Position numbers and translations under genes: made by a program. DNA of 64,000 nt. Origin: Streptomyces abyssomicinicus (GTDB taxonomy: Bacteria; Actinomycetota; Actinomycetes; Streptomycetales; Streptomycetaceae). Positions 8,194 to 16,354 of the stretch are shown here, piece after piece. Numbering within the stretch: position 1 is the first letter of the stretch; each line of letters opens with the position of its first letter. Under the pieces are notes generated by a model. The model was not told where the DNA came from. It was given only the letters and a program-made list of their open reading frames with translations, and did not search any database. The DNA lies in the NCBI RefSeq assembly GCF_008974245.1, contig NZ_BBZI01000008.1:186001-250000 (forward strand), in the 5' to 3' direction.

Positions 8194-9475
8194 CCGCGTC
8201 CTCCTCAGCGGTACGGGCCTCGACGGCCTCTTCCTCGACGCCGACGGCCCCGTCGGCCCCGTCGGCCCCGGCTTCGGCGCGGGCGCCGTCGACCGGGCCG
8301 GGCTCCTCCCCCGCGCCGCCCCCGGCACCCCGGCCGGCCACGGCGGCACGGGGCCTCCCGGCCGCCGTCCCGCCCCCGGCCACGCCTTCGCCCCGGCCGC
8401 TGCCACTGCCGCTGCCGCTGCCGCTGCCGGCAGGGTCACCGGCCTCGTCGGCCCGCGCGACGGACCCGCCGCCCCCGGAGGCCCGGGCAGCAATCCCGTC
8501 GGCCTGCGCCGCGACCCGGGCGGCCCCGGCGGCCGGGGCGGTGGACCCGTCGTTCGTGACGGCGGTCCCGGAGGCCCGTGCGGCAGCCGCATCGGTGCGG
8601 GCGGCGGCCGCATCCGCCTGGGCGGCGCCCGCGACGGCGGCCCCGCGCGGGCGGGGCGTGCCGCGGCGGGTGAGGCGGGCGAGCGGTTCCGGCCGGAGCG
8701 GCCCGGCGGCGCCGTCCGCGTCCGCCTCGCCCCGGGACGCCGTGGAGACCGTCACGTCCGCCTCCGGCGGTGCCTCGCGGAAGGCGGCCAGGACGGTCAT
8801 GCCGGAGGCGGCCAGGGACCGCAGCAGGGCGGCCGCCTCCTCCCGCTCGCCCGCCGACAGGCCGAGGTCGGCGTCGTCCACCGCCACCGCGGCGGGCCGG
8901 TCGGGCCGCCCCAGCAGGGCCAGCGCCACCGACAGCCGCAGTTCCTGCGCCCGGGACAGGTCGCGCACCGCCGTGCGGCCGCCCTTCGGCAGGCCGGCGA
9001 GGTCCAGCCCCGCGTCCCCGAGCGCCTCCTCGGCGCGGGCGGCGTCCCCGGCCGCCCGGGCCCGCGGCGGACGCAGCAGTCCGCGCACCACGTCGGCCGC
9101 CGGTCCCCCGTACCGGCGGCCGACCAGCGCCCGCTCCCGCAGGTGTTCGGCCACGGTGAGGGCGGGGTCCAGGTCGGTCACCCCGGGCACGTGCGCCACC
9201 CCGGTCACCCGGCGCACCGCCGCCATCCGCCTCGGCAGCGCCAGCCCCGCCACCCCGGCCGAACCCTCGGAGGGCTTCATCCGCCCGGTCAGGGTCAGCA
9301 GCAGCGCCGTGCGGCCGGAGCCCGAGGGTCCGGTCACGGCCACCAGCGCGCCCGGCCCCGCCTCGAACGTCACGTCGCGGAAGGCCCATCCCCGGGGCCC
9401 CCGGACCCCGAGTCCCCGGGCGGTGACGCCCGGTCCGGGCCGCGGCCCGTCCCCCTGCCGGCTCACGGCATGCAC
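8165..9475 (-). CDS. Degenerate ABC transporter ATPase with disordered tail
   Basis: An ABC-type ATP-binding protein of 436 aa, presumed partner of the YhgE protein. The cassette covers residues ~15-240. Walker A is GPSGSGRT, with Arg in place of the catalytic Lys. The signature is LSRAQELRLS instead of LSGGQ, and Walker B ends VAVDDAD, with Asp for the catalytic Glu. The last ~170 residues are Ala/Gly/Asp-rich low complexity, including a Gly-Ser run. These substitutions suggest weak or altered ATP hydrolysis. The start is probably GTG 9475 or GTG 9466; upstream codons fall inside the operator. No Shine-Dalgarno is visible, so the mRNA may be leaderless. Confidence 0.75.
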   Translation of the reverse strand: MHAVSRQGDGPRPGPGVTARGLGVRGPRGWAFRDVTFEAGPGALVAVTGPSGSGRTALLLTLTGRMKPSEGSAGVAGLALPRRMAAVRRVTGVAHVPGVTDLDPALTVAEHLRERALVGRRYGGPAADVVRGLLRPPRARAAGDAARAEEALGDAGLDLAGLPKGGRTAVRDLSRAQELRLSVALALLGRPDRPAAVAVDDADLGLSAGEREEAAALLRSLAASGMTVLAAFREAPPEADVTVSTASRGEADADGAAGPLRPEPLARLTRRGTPRPRGAAVAGAAQADAAAARTDAAAARASGTAVTNDGSTAPAAGAARVAAQADGIAARASGGGGSVARADEAGDPAGSGSGSGSGSGRGEGVAGGGTAAGRPRAAVAGRGAGGGAGEEPGPVDGARAEAGADGADGAVGVEEEAVEARTAEEDADAHAATGRA

Positions 9476-9484
9476 CCCAAACCT

Positions 9485-9512
9485 TTTTTGCACTGACTGG
9501 TCAGTGCAAAAA
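9485..9512. promoter_or_regulatory. Perfect 28-bp palindromic TetR operator
   Basis: Two 13-nt arms (half-site TTTTTGCACTGAC at 9485-9497, its reverse complement at 9500-9512) flank a central TG. The palindrome lies about 10 bp upstream of the ABC gene start and so would overlap the transcription start. Symmetry and position fit the operator of the TetR protein encoded at the end of the operon. The HEPN gene starting at 9627 on the other strand could also be affected. Confidence 0.85.
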
Positions 9513-9626
9513 CTAGCCCGAACCGCGGCCGGAGACAAAGCCGCAGGTCAGCCCAACTGTCAGTGGCAACCCCCAGGATGGGACCAGACAGGACAGATGC
9601 TGTCGTACGACGACAGGAGGTTCGCC

Positions 9627-10055
9627 ATGACCCACCCGGTGGCCCGCCGGGCGTCCGCACCGCCCGCCGGCCTCGACCTGCTCTCCCGCGCCCGGACGGG
9701 CCTGGACCGCGCCCTGCTCCTGACCACGCCCAACGAGCGCTACGCCGCGGCCCACCTGGCCGCGCTGCGCGGCGCCGCGGCCGTCCTCGCGGTCCGCGCC
9801 GACCCTCTGCCCGAGCCGCGCCGTCGCCGCCGGGCGCCGATACGCAGCGCCTGGGAGGTGCTGGCCGAGACGGCGCCCGAACTCGCGGAGTGGGCGGCCT
9901 TCTTCGCCGCCGGCGCCGACCGCCGCGCCCGCGCCGAGGCCGACCTGCCGCACGCCGTCTCCGTGCGGGAGGCCGACGACCTGATACGCGACGTGGCCGC
10001 CTTCCTGCGCCTGGTGGAGCGGGCGACCGGGCTGACCGGCGGGGACGCGCATTAG
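9627..10055 (+). CDS. SAV_6107-like HEPN-domain protein
   Basis: A 142-aa, mostly helical protein that I recognise as the SAV_6107-like HEPN family found across streptomycetes. Helical stretches include LLSRARTGLDRALLLTTP and a conserved ERYAAAHLAALRGAAA segment. HEPN proteins often act as RNases or nucleotidyltransferase partners. The Rx4-6H RNase motif is not obvious here, so activity is uncertain. ATG 9627 has AGGAGG six bases upstream. The gene is followed closely by the methyltransferase gene on the same strand. Confidence 0.75.
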   Translation: MTHPVARRASAPPAGLDLLSRARTGLDRALLLTTPNERYAAAHLAALRGAAAVLAVRADPLPEPRRRRRAPIRSAWEVLAETAPELAEWAAFFAAGADRRARAEADLPHAVSVREADDLIRDVAAFLRLVERATGLTGGDAH

Positions 10056-10130
10056 GGTGGAGGCGTTCGCCGGCCCGTCCCGTTCCTGTGGGCGGGCGGC
10101 CCCCGATCGCCCGTCGAGGAGTCAATCGCC

Positions 10131-10892
10131 GTGTCGGACCCGATGCGCCCCCGCGCTTCTCTCCGTACCGCCGTGGTCTGGGAGGTCCTCAAGGACGCCC
10201 TGGACCGCCACGCCAAGGCCGGTGACGGCCGGCTGCTCGACGTCCTCGACACCGGCGGCGGCAGCGGAAACTTCGCCGTGCCCGTCGCCGCGCTGGGACA
10301 CCGGGTCACCGTCGTCGACCCGAGCCCCGACGCCCTCTTCGCCCTGGAGCGCCGCGCCGCCGAGGCGGGAGTGGCCGAACGGGTGAGGGGGGTCCAGGGA
10401 GACGTCCACGGACTCTTCGACGTGGCGGACCGTGCCGCCTACGACGTGGTGCTCTGCCACGGCGTGCTGGAGTACGTGGAGGACCCCGCCGAGGGCCTGC
10501 GCAACGCGGCGGCCGCGCTGCGCTCCGGCGGCCTGCTCAGCCTGCTCGCCGCCGGGCTGGGCGGCGCGGTGCTCTCCCGCACCCTCGCCGGCCACTTCCA
10601 CGAGGCGGCGCGGGCGCTGGAGGACCCGGACGGCCGCTGGGGCGACGGCGACCCGGTGCCGCACCGCTTCACCGTGGACCGGCTGACCTCCCTGGTCGAG
10701 GGGAGCGGCCTGCGCGTCGGCGCGGTGCACGGCGTGCGGGTCTTCTCCGACCTGGTCCCCGGCGTCCTGGTGGACACCGAGCCGGGCGCCCGGGAGGCGC
10801 TGCTGCGCCTGGAGGCGGCGGTGGCCCCGATGGCCGAGTTCCACTCGGTGGCCACCCAGCTCCACGTCCTCGCCGAGGCGTCCGGGGCGTGA
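10131..10892 (+). CDS. Class I SAM-dependent methyltransferase
   Basis: A 253-aa Rossmann-type methyltransferase. Motif I reads VLDTGGGSGNFAVP, the acidic end of strand 2 reads VTVVDPSPDAL, and motif IV lies around YDVVLCHGVLEYV. The substrate is unknown; the family includes ubiquinone/menaquinone and small-molecule methylases. GTG 10131 is preceded by GAGGAG nine bases upstream. The gene sits between a HEPN gene and the DUF3040 gene, an order seen in Streptomyces near the dcw division cluster (from memory). Confidence 0.85.
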   Translation: MSDPMRPRASLRTAVVWEVLKDALDRHAKAGDGRLLDVLDTGGGSGNFAVPVAALGHRVTVVDPSPDALFALERRAAEAGVAERVRGVQGDVHGLFDVADRAAYDVVLCHGVLEYVEDPAEGLRNAAAALRSGGLLSLLAAGLGGAVLSRTLAGHFHEAARALEDPDGRWGDGDPVPHRFTVDRLTSLVEGSGLRVGAVHGVRVFSDLVPGVLVDTEPGAREALLRLEAAVAPMAEFHSVATQLHVLAEASGA

Positions 10893-10897
10893 CCGCC

Positions 10898-10926
10898 GCG
10901 CACCGGAGGCCCGGCGTCCGGTGCGC
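10898..10926 (+). terminator. Hairpin after the methyltransferase gene
   Basis: A 10-bp perfect stem (GCGCACCGGA, 10898-10907, pairing with 10917-10926) with a 9-nt loop begins five bases after the methyltransferase stop. Confidence 0.6.
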
Positions 10927-11210
10927 CGGGCCCGGTCCGTGGCGGCATCCCCGCCGTGATCAGCGGCGCGGCGTCGCACGGAGTACACCGTGAGCCCTGC
11001 CGACCGGCCGCGCGACCCGTATGATCGAGGACAGACCGCCGGGCATGACGGGCGGGCCCGCGGGGAATGACAGTTCCAGCGGGCCGGCCGGCTGTGACCG
11101 GAACCGGTTGCCAAATGGCGTAGAGGGGCGGGTTTCACGGGGGCGATTCCCTGCCTATCCTGGAGGGGACCCCCGGTCGCCCCGGCGACTGCACGATGAG
11201 GAGGACTCCC
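10927..11210. other. Intergenic region before the DUF3040 gene
   Basis: No gene is supported. The stretch holds the promoter region of the DUF3040 gene. It includes a GGAACCGGTTGCC segment near 11099-11111 with partial dyad symmetry and a TATCCT hexamer near 11156-11161 that is a plausible -10. Confidence 0.4.
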
Positions 11211-11612
11211 GTGCCGCTCTCGGAGCACGAGCAGCGCATGCTCGAGCAGATGGAGCGAGCGCTGTACGCCGAAGATCCCAAGTTCGCGACAGCGCTCGAG
11301 GGAAGCGGGCTGCGCACGTACACCCGGCGACGGGTCTACCAGGCGGTGGCGGGCTTCCTCGTAGGTATCGCGCTCCTCATGACCGGAATGGTCGCCCAGC
11401 AGATCTGGATCGGCGTGGTGGGCTTCCTGGTCATGCTGGGGTGCGCCGTGCTCGCCGTCACCGGCTGGCGCAAGGGCCCCAAGCCCGGTGAGCAGCCGCC
11501 CGCCGACGCCCCGGGTGCTCCCGGTGCGGCCGCGCAGGCCCGCAAACGGTCGGTGATGGACCGGATCGAGCAGCGCTGGCAGCGCCGCCGGGACGACCAG
11601 CCGGACCGGTAG
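11211..11612 (+). CDS. DUF3040 small membrane protein
   Basis: A 133-aa member of the DUF3040 family, recognised by its N terminus PLSEHEQRMLEQMERALYAE. Two adjacent transmembrane helices (residues ~45-65 and 68-86) follow, then a basic, Pro/Ala-rich cytosolic tail ending RIEQRWQRRRDD. GTG 11211 has GAGGAGGA at optimal distance. A DUF3040 protein lies near the cell-division cluster in streptomycetes. A role in division is possible but not shown by this sequence. Confidence 0.88.
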   Translation: MPLSEHEQRMLEQMERALYAEDPKFATALEGSGLRTYTRRRVYQAVAGFLVGIALLMTGMVAQQIWIGVVGFLVMLGCAVLAVTGWRKGPKPGEQPPADAPGAPGAAAQARKRSVMDRIEQRWQRRRDDQPDR

Positions 11613-11625
11613 CCCGAAAAGCTTC

Positions 11626-11653
11626 AGGGGCGTCCGCCTGGGCGGGCGCCCCT
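11626..11653 (+). terminator. Terminator after the DUF3040 gene
   Basis: Arms 11626-11638 and 11641-11653 pair over 13 positions with one G-T mismatch and a 2-nt loop. CTTGG follows. Confidence 0.65.
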
Positions 11654-11767
11654 CTTGGCGTGCCTGCGGGAAGTTCGCGGGGTGTTCCCGGCCCGCCGCG
11701 CACGCCAGGTCCTCGTTCCTGCCCCCCCCGTCGCATACCCGTCGATATGCGCCGGTCCGGGCGGTCA

Positions 11768-11773
11768 TAGACT
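11768..11773 (+). promoter_or_regulatory. -10 hexamer TAGACT, leaderless start
   Basis: TAGACT ends seven bases before ATG 11781 and no Shine-Dalgarno is present, so transcription probably begins at or near the start codon. Confidence 0.55.
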
Positions 11774-11780
11774 CCCCGCC

Positions 11781-13289
11781 ATGGGACGGGTTGCAGTGAT
11801 CGGCGCCGGGATGGGCGCCATGGCGGCCGCCGCGCGTCTGGCCGTGGCCGGCCACCGCGTGACGGTGTTCGAGCGGACGGACACCTACGGGGGCGCCCTG
11901 CGCCGCCGGGAGCGCGACGGGTTCGCCTTCGACACCGGGCCGGGCCTGCTGCCGCTGCCCGCCGTCTACCGCGACCTGTTCGTCAAGACCGGCAAGCAGC
12001 CGCTGGAGGAGTGCGTCGAGCTGGTCCAGACGGACCCCTCGGCCCGCCACCTCTTCCCGGACGGCACCCGGGTGGACCTGCCCAACGCCTCCCGGGCCGG
12101 TGTGGTGGCCTCTTTGGAGGCGAGCCTCGGCGAGGGCGCCGGGCGGCGCTGGGGCGACTTCCTGGTCCGGGGCCGGGAGGCGTGGGACCGCACCCGCCGC
12201 CCGCTGCTGGAGGAGCCCCTGTGGCCGAACTGGGAGGTGCTCGCCGACCGTGAGCCGTACCCGTCGGTCCCGCACCGGCGTCTGCTGCGCACCCGGCGGG
12301 CCGCCACCCTGGCCCAGGTGGGCGAGTGGGAGCTGGGCGATGCCCGGCTGACGCGCCTGCTGGAGAGCCACGCCCTGGCGTACGGCCTGGACCCGCGGAC
12401 CGCTCCGGCGAGCGCGGCGGTGCTGCCGTACATGGAGCACGCCTTCGGCGTCTGGTACGTGCGCGGCGGCATGCGCGAGCTGGCCCGCGCCCTGTACGAG
12501 CGCTGCCTGGCCCGGCGGGTCGAGTTCCGCTTCGGCGCCGAGGCCGTCCGCGTCGTGGAGAAGGACGGCCGGGCGGCGGGCCTGGAACTGGCCGACGGCA
12601 CGGTCGCCGAGGCGGATCACGTGGTGGCCGGTGTGCGCCCGGGGCTGACGGAGACCCCCCGCGAGGCCGCGGCCGGGGGCGGGGTGCCGCCGCGGCCGGC
12701 CGGTGCGGCGGTGCCGGGCAGGCTCACGGTGCTGCTGGCCCTGCGCGGCGCCCGGGAGGCGGACGCGGTGCACCGGACGGTCGTCCACTCCCCCGACCGC
12801 GACGCCGAACTGGACGTCCTGGCGGGCGTCGCCCGCTCGCCGGGCACGACCGCGCCCGCCACCGCCCCGACGGTCACCGTCCTGCGCCCCGGCGACCCGG
12901 CACTGCGGCCTGACGACGACCACGAGTCGGCCGTCCTGACCGCGTCCGTGCCCCCCGGGACGGGCCCCGGGGAGGCGGAGCGGCTGGCGGAGTCGATGCT
13001 GACGGCCGCGGAGGCCGCCGTGCCGGGGCTGCGGGGGCGGCTGCTGTGGCACGAGGTCCGCACGCCCGAGGACACCCGGCGCGAGACCGGCACGGCGGGC
13101 GTCCCGGCCCCCGCCCTCGCGGGCGGCGGGGCCGCGCTGCTCCACCCGGGCAACGCCACGCGCCTGCCGGGGCTGTACCGGGTGGGCGGCTGGTCCCACC
13201 CGGGCGGCGGCCTGCCGCACGCCGGCATGTCCGGCGCCCTGGTGGCGGGCCTGGTGGTCGAGGGACCGGACTTCCGCGGCTCACAGTGA
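11781..13289 (+). CDS. Phytoene-desaturase-like FAD oxidoreductase
   Basis: A 502-aa FAD-dependent amine-oxidase/phytoene-desaturase-like enzyme. The N-terminal dinucleotide site reads VAVIGAGMGAMAAAARLAVAG and is followed by the VFERTDTYGG strand. The C-terminal flavin motif is GLYRVGGWSHPGGGLPHAGMSGA. No carotenoid genes are adjacent, so the substrate is unknown. ATG 11781 directly starts the Rossmann fold and lies just after a TAGACT hexamer. The upstream part of the open frame was rejected. It converges on the Tyr-rich membrane-protein gene across a strong hairpin. Confidence 0.85.
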   Translation: MGRVAVIGAGMGAMAAAARLAVAGHRVTVFERTDTYGGALRRRERDGFAFDTGPGLLPLPAVYRDLFVKTGKQPLEECVELVQTDPSARHLFPDGTRVDLPNASRAGVVASLEASLGEGAGRRWGDFLVRGREAWDRTRRPLLEEPLWPNWEVLADREPYPSVPHRRLLRTRRAATLAQVGEWELGDARLTRLLESHALAYGLDPRTAPASAAVLPYMEHAFGVWYVRGGMRELARALYERCLARRVEFRFGAEAVRVVEKDGRAAGLELADGTVAEADHVVAGVRPGLTETPREAAAGGGVPPRPAGAAVPGRLTVLLALRGAREADAVHRTVVHSPDRDAELDVLAGVARSPGTTAPATAPTVTVLRPGDPALRPDDDHESAVLTASVPPGTGPGEAERLAESMLTAAEAAVPGLRGRLLWHEVRTPEDTRRETGTAGVPAPALAGGGAALLHPGNATRLPGLYRVGGWSHPGGGLPHAGMSGALVAGLVVEGPDFRGSQ

Positions 13290-13306
13290 GCGCCGCCGGG
13301 CGGGCG

Positions 13307-13344
13307 ACCGTGAGCCGACACCGTGAGCCGACACCGTGAGCCGG
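13307..13344. repeat. Three copies of a 13-bp repeat (ACCGTGAGCCGAC)
   Basis: Two exact copies at 13307-13319 and 13320-13332 are followed by a partial third to 13344, just after the oxidoreductase stop codon. Confidence 0.85.
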
Positions 13345-13439
13345 CGACCGCTTGCACCCGCGCGGGAGGCCCGCCGGAAACTGAACCTGGCGGTGTCCGC
13401 TCCCCCGCGCGGGCGGTCCTCACGAGGCCCCGGCGAACG

Positions 13440-13487
13440 GAACGGCTGAGGGCCGGCCCCCCGCGGGGGGCCGGCCCTCAGCCGTTC
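13440..13487. terminator. 48-bp perfect palindrome, bidirectional terminator
   Basis: Every position from 13440 to 13487 pairs with its mirror; the right arm starts at 13464. It lies between two convergent genes, just after the stop of the minus-strand gene at 13490, and would terminate both transcripts. Confidence 0.85.
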
Positions 13488-13489
13488 GT

Positions 13490-14344
13490 TCAGTACCGGT
13501 ACTGCTCGTCGTAGCCGTACGGGTAGGGCTGCTGCTGCGGCTGCTGCGGCGGCGCCTGTTCCGCCCCGTACGGATCGTCCGCACCCCGCTGCTGCGGGAC
13601 CCAGACCCCGCCGGGCGGCGTGGTGTCGCCGTAGCCGGCGTACGACGAGGTGTCGTAGCCGCCCTGCTGCCCGTAGCCCTGCTGCTGGCCGCCGTACGTA
13701 CCGTCGTAGCCGTAGCCCTGACCGCCCTGGCCTGCCTGACCGCCCTGCGTCGCGTAGGGGTCGGCGTAGCCCGGATACTGCTGCTGGTCGTAGCCGGTTC
13801 CGGCGTACGTGTCGTAGGAGCCGTAGCCCTGCTGTCCGTCCGCGCCGGTGGGCACGACGGTGGGGTAACCACCGGTGTCGTAGCCGGAGTTGTCGTAACC
13901 GCCGTAGGAGTTGGGGTCGTCCTGCGCCGTCTGCGGCTGGTATCCGGCGGTGTTCTCCGCGCCCTGGTACTCCTCCGGGGAGGGAGCGGCCGGCTCGTCC
14001 TCGCGGCGGGCGCCGCGGTCGTCCCGGCCGTCGGCGCGGTCGTCGTCGTACTCCTCGTACTCCTCGTCGTCCCGTCCTGCCCGGCGGCGGGCCTGGGGCA
14101 GCGCCCAGCCGCCCGAGAAGCCGCTGCGGAACGACAGGGTGACGAAGGTCTGCCCCACCGCGAACGCCAGCGCGCCCAGGCCGATGACGGCGACCGAGGC
14201 GAGGAGCACGCCGATCACCACGCCGAGGAAGCCGGCGAACGCGAGGACACGCCACCGCAGTTTCGCCTTGTACTGCAGCAACACCTCGCCCAGCAGCCAC
14301 AGTGCGACGATGCCGAACGCGATGTAGAGGACCGTCCAGCCCAT
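13490..14344 (-). CDS. Membrane protein with long Tyr/Gln/Gly-rich tail
   Basis: A 284-aa protein. Hydrophobic helices lie at residues ~4-20, 33-55 and 57-72, and they are followed by an acidic stretch (DDEEYEEYDDDRADG) near 90. About 170 residues rich in Tyr, Gly and Gln follow, with repeats of YGGYD, GYGQQGGYD and QQPQQQPYP type. I do not recognise a catalytic domain. The tail is low-complexity and probably disordered, as in several actinobacterial membrane scaffolds. The gene converges on the FAD oxidoreductase and precedes metF on the same strand. Confidence 0.8.
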   Translation of the reverse strand: MGWTVLYIAFGIVALWLLGEVLLQYKAKLRWRVLAFAGFLGVVIGVLLASVAVIGLGALAFAVGQTFVTLSFRSGFSGGWALPQARRRAGRDDEEYEEYDDDRADGRDDRGARREDEPAAPSPEEYQGAENTAGYQPQTAQDDPNSYGGYDNSGYDTGGYPTVVPTGADGQQGYGSYDTYAGTGYDQQQYPGYADPYATQGGQAGQGGQGYGYDGTYGGQQQGYGQQGGYDTSSYAGYGDTTPPGGVWVPQQRGADDPYGAEQAPPQQPQQQPYPYGYDEQYRY

Positions 14345-14385
14345 GTAACGCCCCTCTCCCGTAAGACCGGGGCAGTCTGACGGAC

Positions 14386-15324
14386 TCAGACGCTCCCGGT
14401 CCAGCCCTGCACTGGGTGGTGCAGGCCCAGGTTCTCGTAGATCTCAAGTGTGGCCGTGGAGTTGTTGAGCGTGATGAAGTGCAGCCCGGGCACACCCTCG
14501 GACAGCAGCCGCGCACAGAACTCCGTGGCGAAGTCGATTCCCAGGGAGCGTACAGCGGCCGGATCGTCTTTGGCTGTGAGGATCCGCTCTTTCAACCGGG
14601 CGGGAATCACGGCGTTGCTGAGAGTCGGCAGCCTCTCCAGCATACGGACACTGGTGACGGGCAGCACCTCGGGGATGATCGGCGTCTCGCAGCCGGCCGC
14701 CGCCGCCTTGTCACGGAACCGCAGGTACGACTCGGGCTGGAAGAACATCTGGGTGATCGCGTAGTCGGCCCCGGCACGGCACTTGTCCGTGAAGTGCCGG
14801 ATCTCCGTCTCCCAGTCCGGAGAGCGCGGATGCAGCTCGGGGAAGGCCGCCACACCTACACAGAAATCGCCCGACTCCTTGATGAGTTCGACGAGTTCGG
14901 CGGCGTAGTGCAGGCCCTTGGGGTGCGCGACCCACTCGCCCATCGGGTCGCCGGGCGGATCGCCGCGCAGGGCCAGCATGTTGCGGATGCCCGCGTCGGC
15001 GTACTGGCCGATGATGTTCCGCAGTTCGGAGACCGAGTGGTCCACGGCGGTCAGGTGCGCGACCGGGGTGAGCGTGGTGTCGGAGACGATCTGCTCGGTC
15101 TCCTTGACCGTGCCCGCGCGGGTCGACCCGCCCGCGCCGTAGGTCACCGAGACGAAGTCGGGGGTGACGGCCTCGACGCGGCGGAGCGCGTTCCACAGGT
15201 TCCGCTCGCCCTTCTCCGTCTTGGGCGCGGAGAACTCGAACGAGACGGTCTGCCGCCCGGAGGCGAGCATGTCACGCACGGTACGCGCGCGGTCCGTCCG
15301 GGTGGATGCGGTTCCTAGGGCCAT
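14386..15324 (-). CDS. metF: Methylenetetrahydrofolate reductase
   Basis: A 312-aa MetF that reduces 5,10-methylene-THF to 5-methyl-THF for methionine synthesis, with FAD bound in a TIM barrel. Motifs include the N-terminal FEFSAPKTEKGERNL, SVTYGAGGSTR, VAHLTAVDHS, MLALRGDPPGD and ITQMFFQ. The length is typical of actinobacterial MetF. ATG 15324 is chosen because TAACCT (15332-15337) lies seven bases upstream, consistent with a leaderless or very short leader. The C-terminal HFITLNNSTATLEIYENLGL is intact. Confidence 0.97.
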   Translation of the reverse strand: MALGTASTRTDRARTVRDMLASGRQTVSFEFSAPKTEKGERNLWNALRRVEAVTPDFVSVTYGAGGSTRAGTVKETEQIVSDTTLTPVAHLTAVDHSVSELRNIIGQYADAGIRNMLALRGDPPGDPMGEWVAHPKGLHYAAELVELIKESGDFCVGVAAFPELHPRSPDWETEIRHFTDKCRAGADYAITQMFFQPESYLRFRDKAAAAGCETPIIPEVLPVTSVRMLERLPTLSNAVIPARLKERILTAKDDPAAVRSLGIDFATEFCARLLSEGVPGLHFITLNNSTATLEIYENLGLHHPVQGWTGSV

Positions 15325-15331
15325 GCCTCGC

Positions 15332-15337
15332 AGGTTA
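15332..15337 (-). promoter_or_regulatory. -10 hexamer of metF
   Basis: TAACCT on the minus strand lies seven bases upstream of the metF ATG, in line with leaderless transcription. Confidence 0.5.
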
Positions 15338-15394
15338 GCCAGGCGGCGGCCCCGCTCCCAAAGACCGTCCGCCTTCCGGACAGCCGCGCCGCCG

Positions 15395-15527
15395 TCGACC
15401 TGCGGGAACCGGTCCGCTCTGCCTGCGGGGACCGGTCCGGCCGGCCTGCGGGCACCGTCCACCCGGCCTGCGGGCACCGTCCGCGCGGCCTGGGCGGCCC
15501 TGTCCGCGCGCCCTGCGCGACCTGGGG
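15395..15527. repeat. Imperfect ~24-bp repeats between metF and thiE
   Basis: Four to five degenerate copies contain CCTGCGGG followed by CACCGTCC or ACCGGTCC. The clearest pair shares GCCTGCGGGCACCGTCC. The stretch lies downstream of thiE and upstream of metF and holds no gene. Confidence 0.6.
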
Positions 15528-16223
15528 TCAGCGGGCGCGCAGGCGCTCGGCGAAGGCCTTCGCGGCGACGGCCGGGTCGGCGGCCTCGGTGAGCGCCCGG
15601 ACCACCACCACGCGGCGGGCCCCGGCGTCCATGACCTCGTCGAGGGTGGCCAGGTCGATCCCGCCGATGGCGAACCAGGGGCGGTCCACGCCCAGCGCGG
15701 CGACCCGGCGGACCGCGTCGAGTCCGGCGGCGGGGCGGCCGGGCTTGGTGGGGGTGGGCCAGCAGGGGCCCACGCAGAAGTAGTCCACGCCCTCCTGCAC
15801 GGCGGCGGCCTCGGCCTGCGCGGCGGAGTGGGTGGAGCGGCCGATCAGGACGTCGGGTCCGAGGATCGCCCGGGCCGCGGGCACCGGCAGGTCGCCCTGG
15901 CCGAGGTGCAGCACGTCGGCCCCGGCGGCGTGCGCCACGTCGGCGCGGTCGTTGACGGCGAGCAGCTTGCCGTGGCGGGCGCACGCCTCGGCCACGGTAC
16001 GCAGGTGCTCCAGTTCCTCGGCGGCCTCCAGGCCCTTGTCGCGGAGCTGCACGATGTCGACCCCGGCCGGCAGCACGGCGTCCAGGAACCCGGCGAGGTC
16101 GCCGCGGTCCCGGCGGGCGTCCGTGCACAGGTAGAGCCGTGCGTCGGCGAGCCGGGCGCGGGCCTCCGGGGCGGCTGACGCGGCGGGGACAGTGGTGGCG
16201 GCGGTGGCGGCGGTCTCGGGCAC
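15528..16223 (-). CDS. thiE: Thiamine-phosphate synthase
   Basis: A 231-aa ThiE that joins HMP-PP and thiazole phosphate into thiamine phosphate. It is a TIM barrel with YLCTDARRDRGDL, VQLRDKGLEAAEEL, LLAVNDRADVAHAAGADVLHLGQGDLP, IGRSTHSAAQA, YFCVGPCWPTPTKPGR and PWFAIGGI motifs. GTG 16223 has a GGGGGGA ribosome site and gives the family length after a short Ala/Thr-rich N terminus. The larger open frame is discarded. ThiO, ThiS and ThiG are encoded 2.5 kb away on the other strand. Confidence 0.95.
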   Translation of the reverse strand: MPETAATAATTVPAASAAPEARARLADARLYLCTDARRDRGDLAGFLDAVLPAGVDIVQLRDKGLEAAEELEHLRTVAEACARHGKLLAVNDRADVAHAAGADVLHLGQGDLPVPAARAILGPDVLIGRSTHSAAQAEAAAVQEGVDYFCVGPCWPTPTKPGRPAAGLDAVRRVAALGVDRPWFAIGGIDLATLDEVMDAGARRVVVVRALTEAADPAVAAKAFAERLRAR

Positions 16224-16354
16224 GGTGCGGTTCCCCCCGGGGAGCGGTGATGACGTGAGGACGTGGGGCGGCGGGGGCACGGAGGCCCGGAGCGGCGGTG
16301 GCGGCACACGGCGGCCGCCCCCGTGAGCGGGGACGGCCGCCGGTTCCGCGTCGG

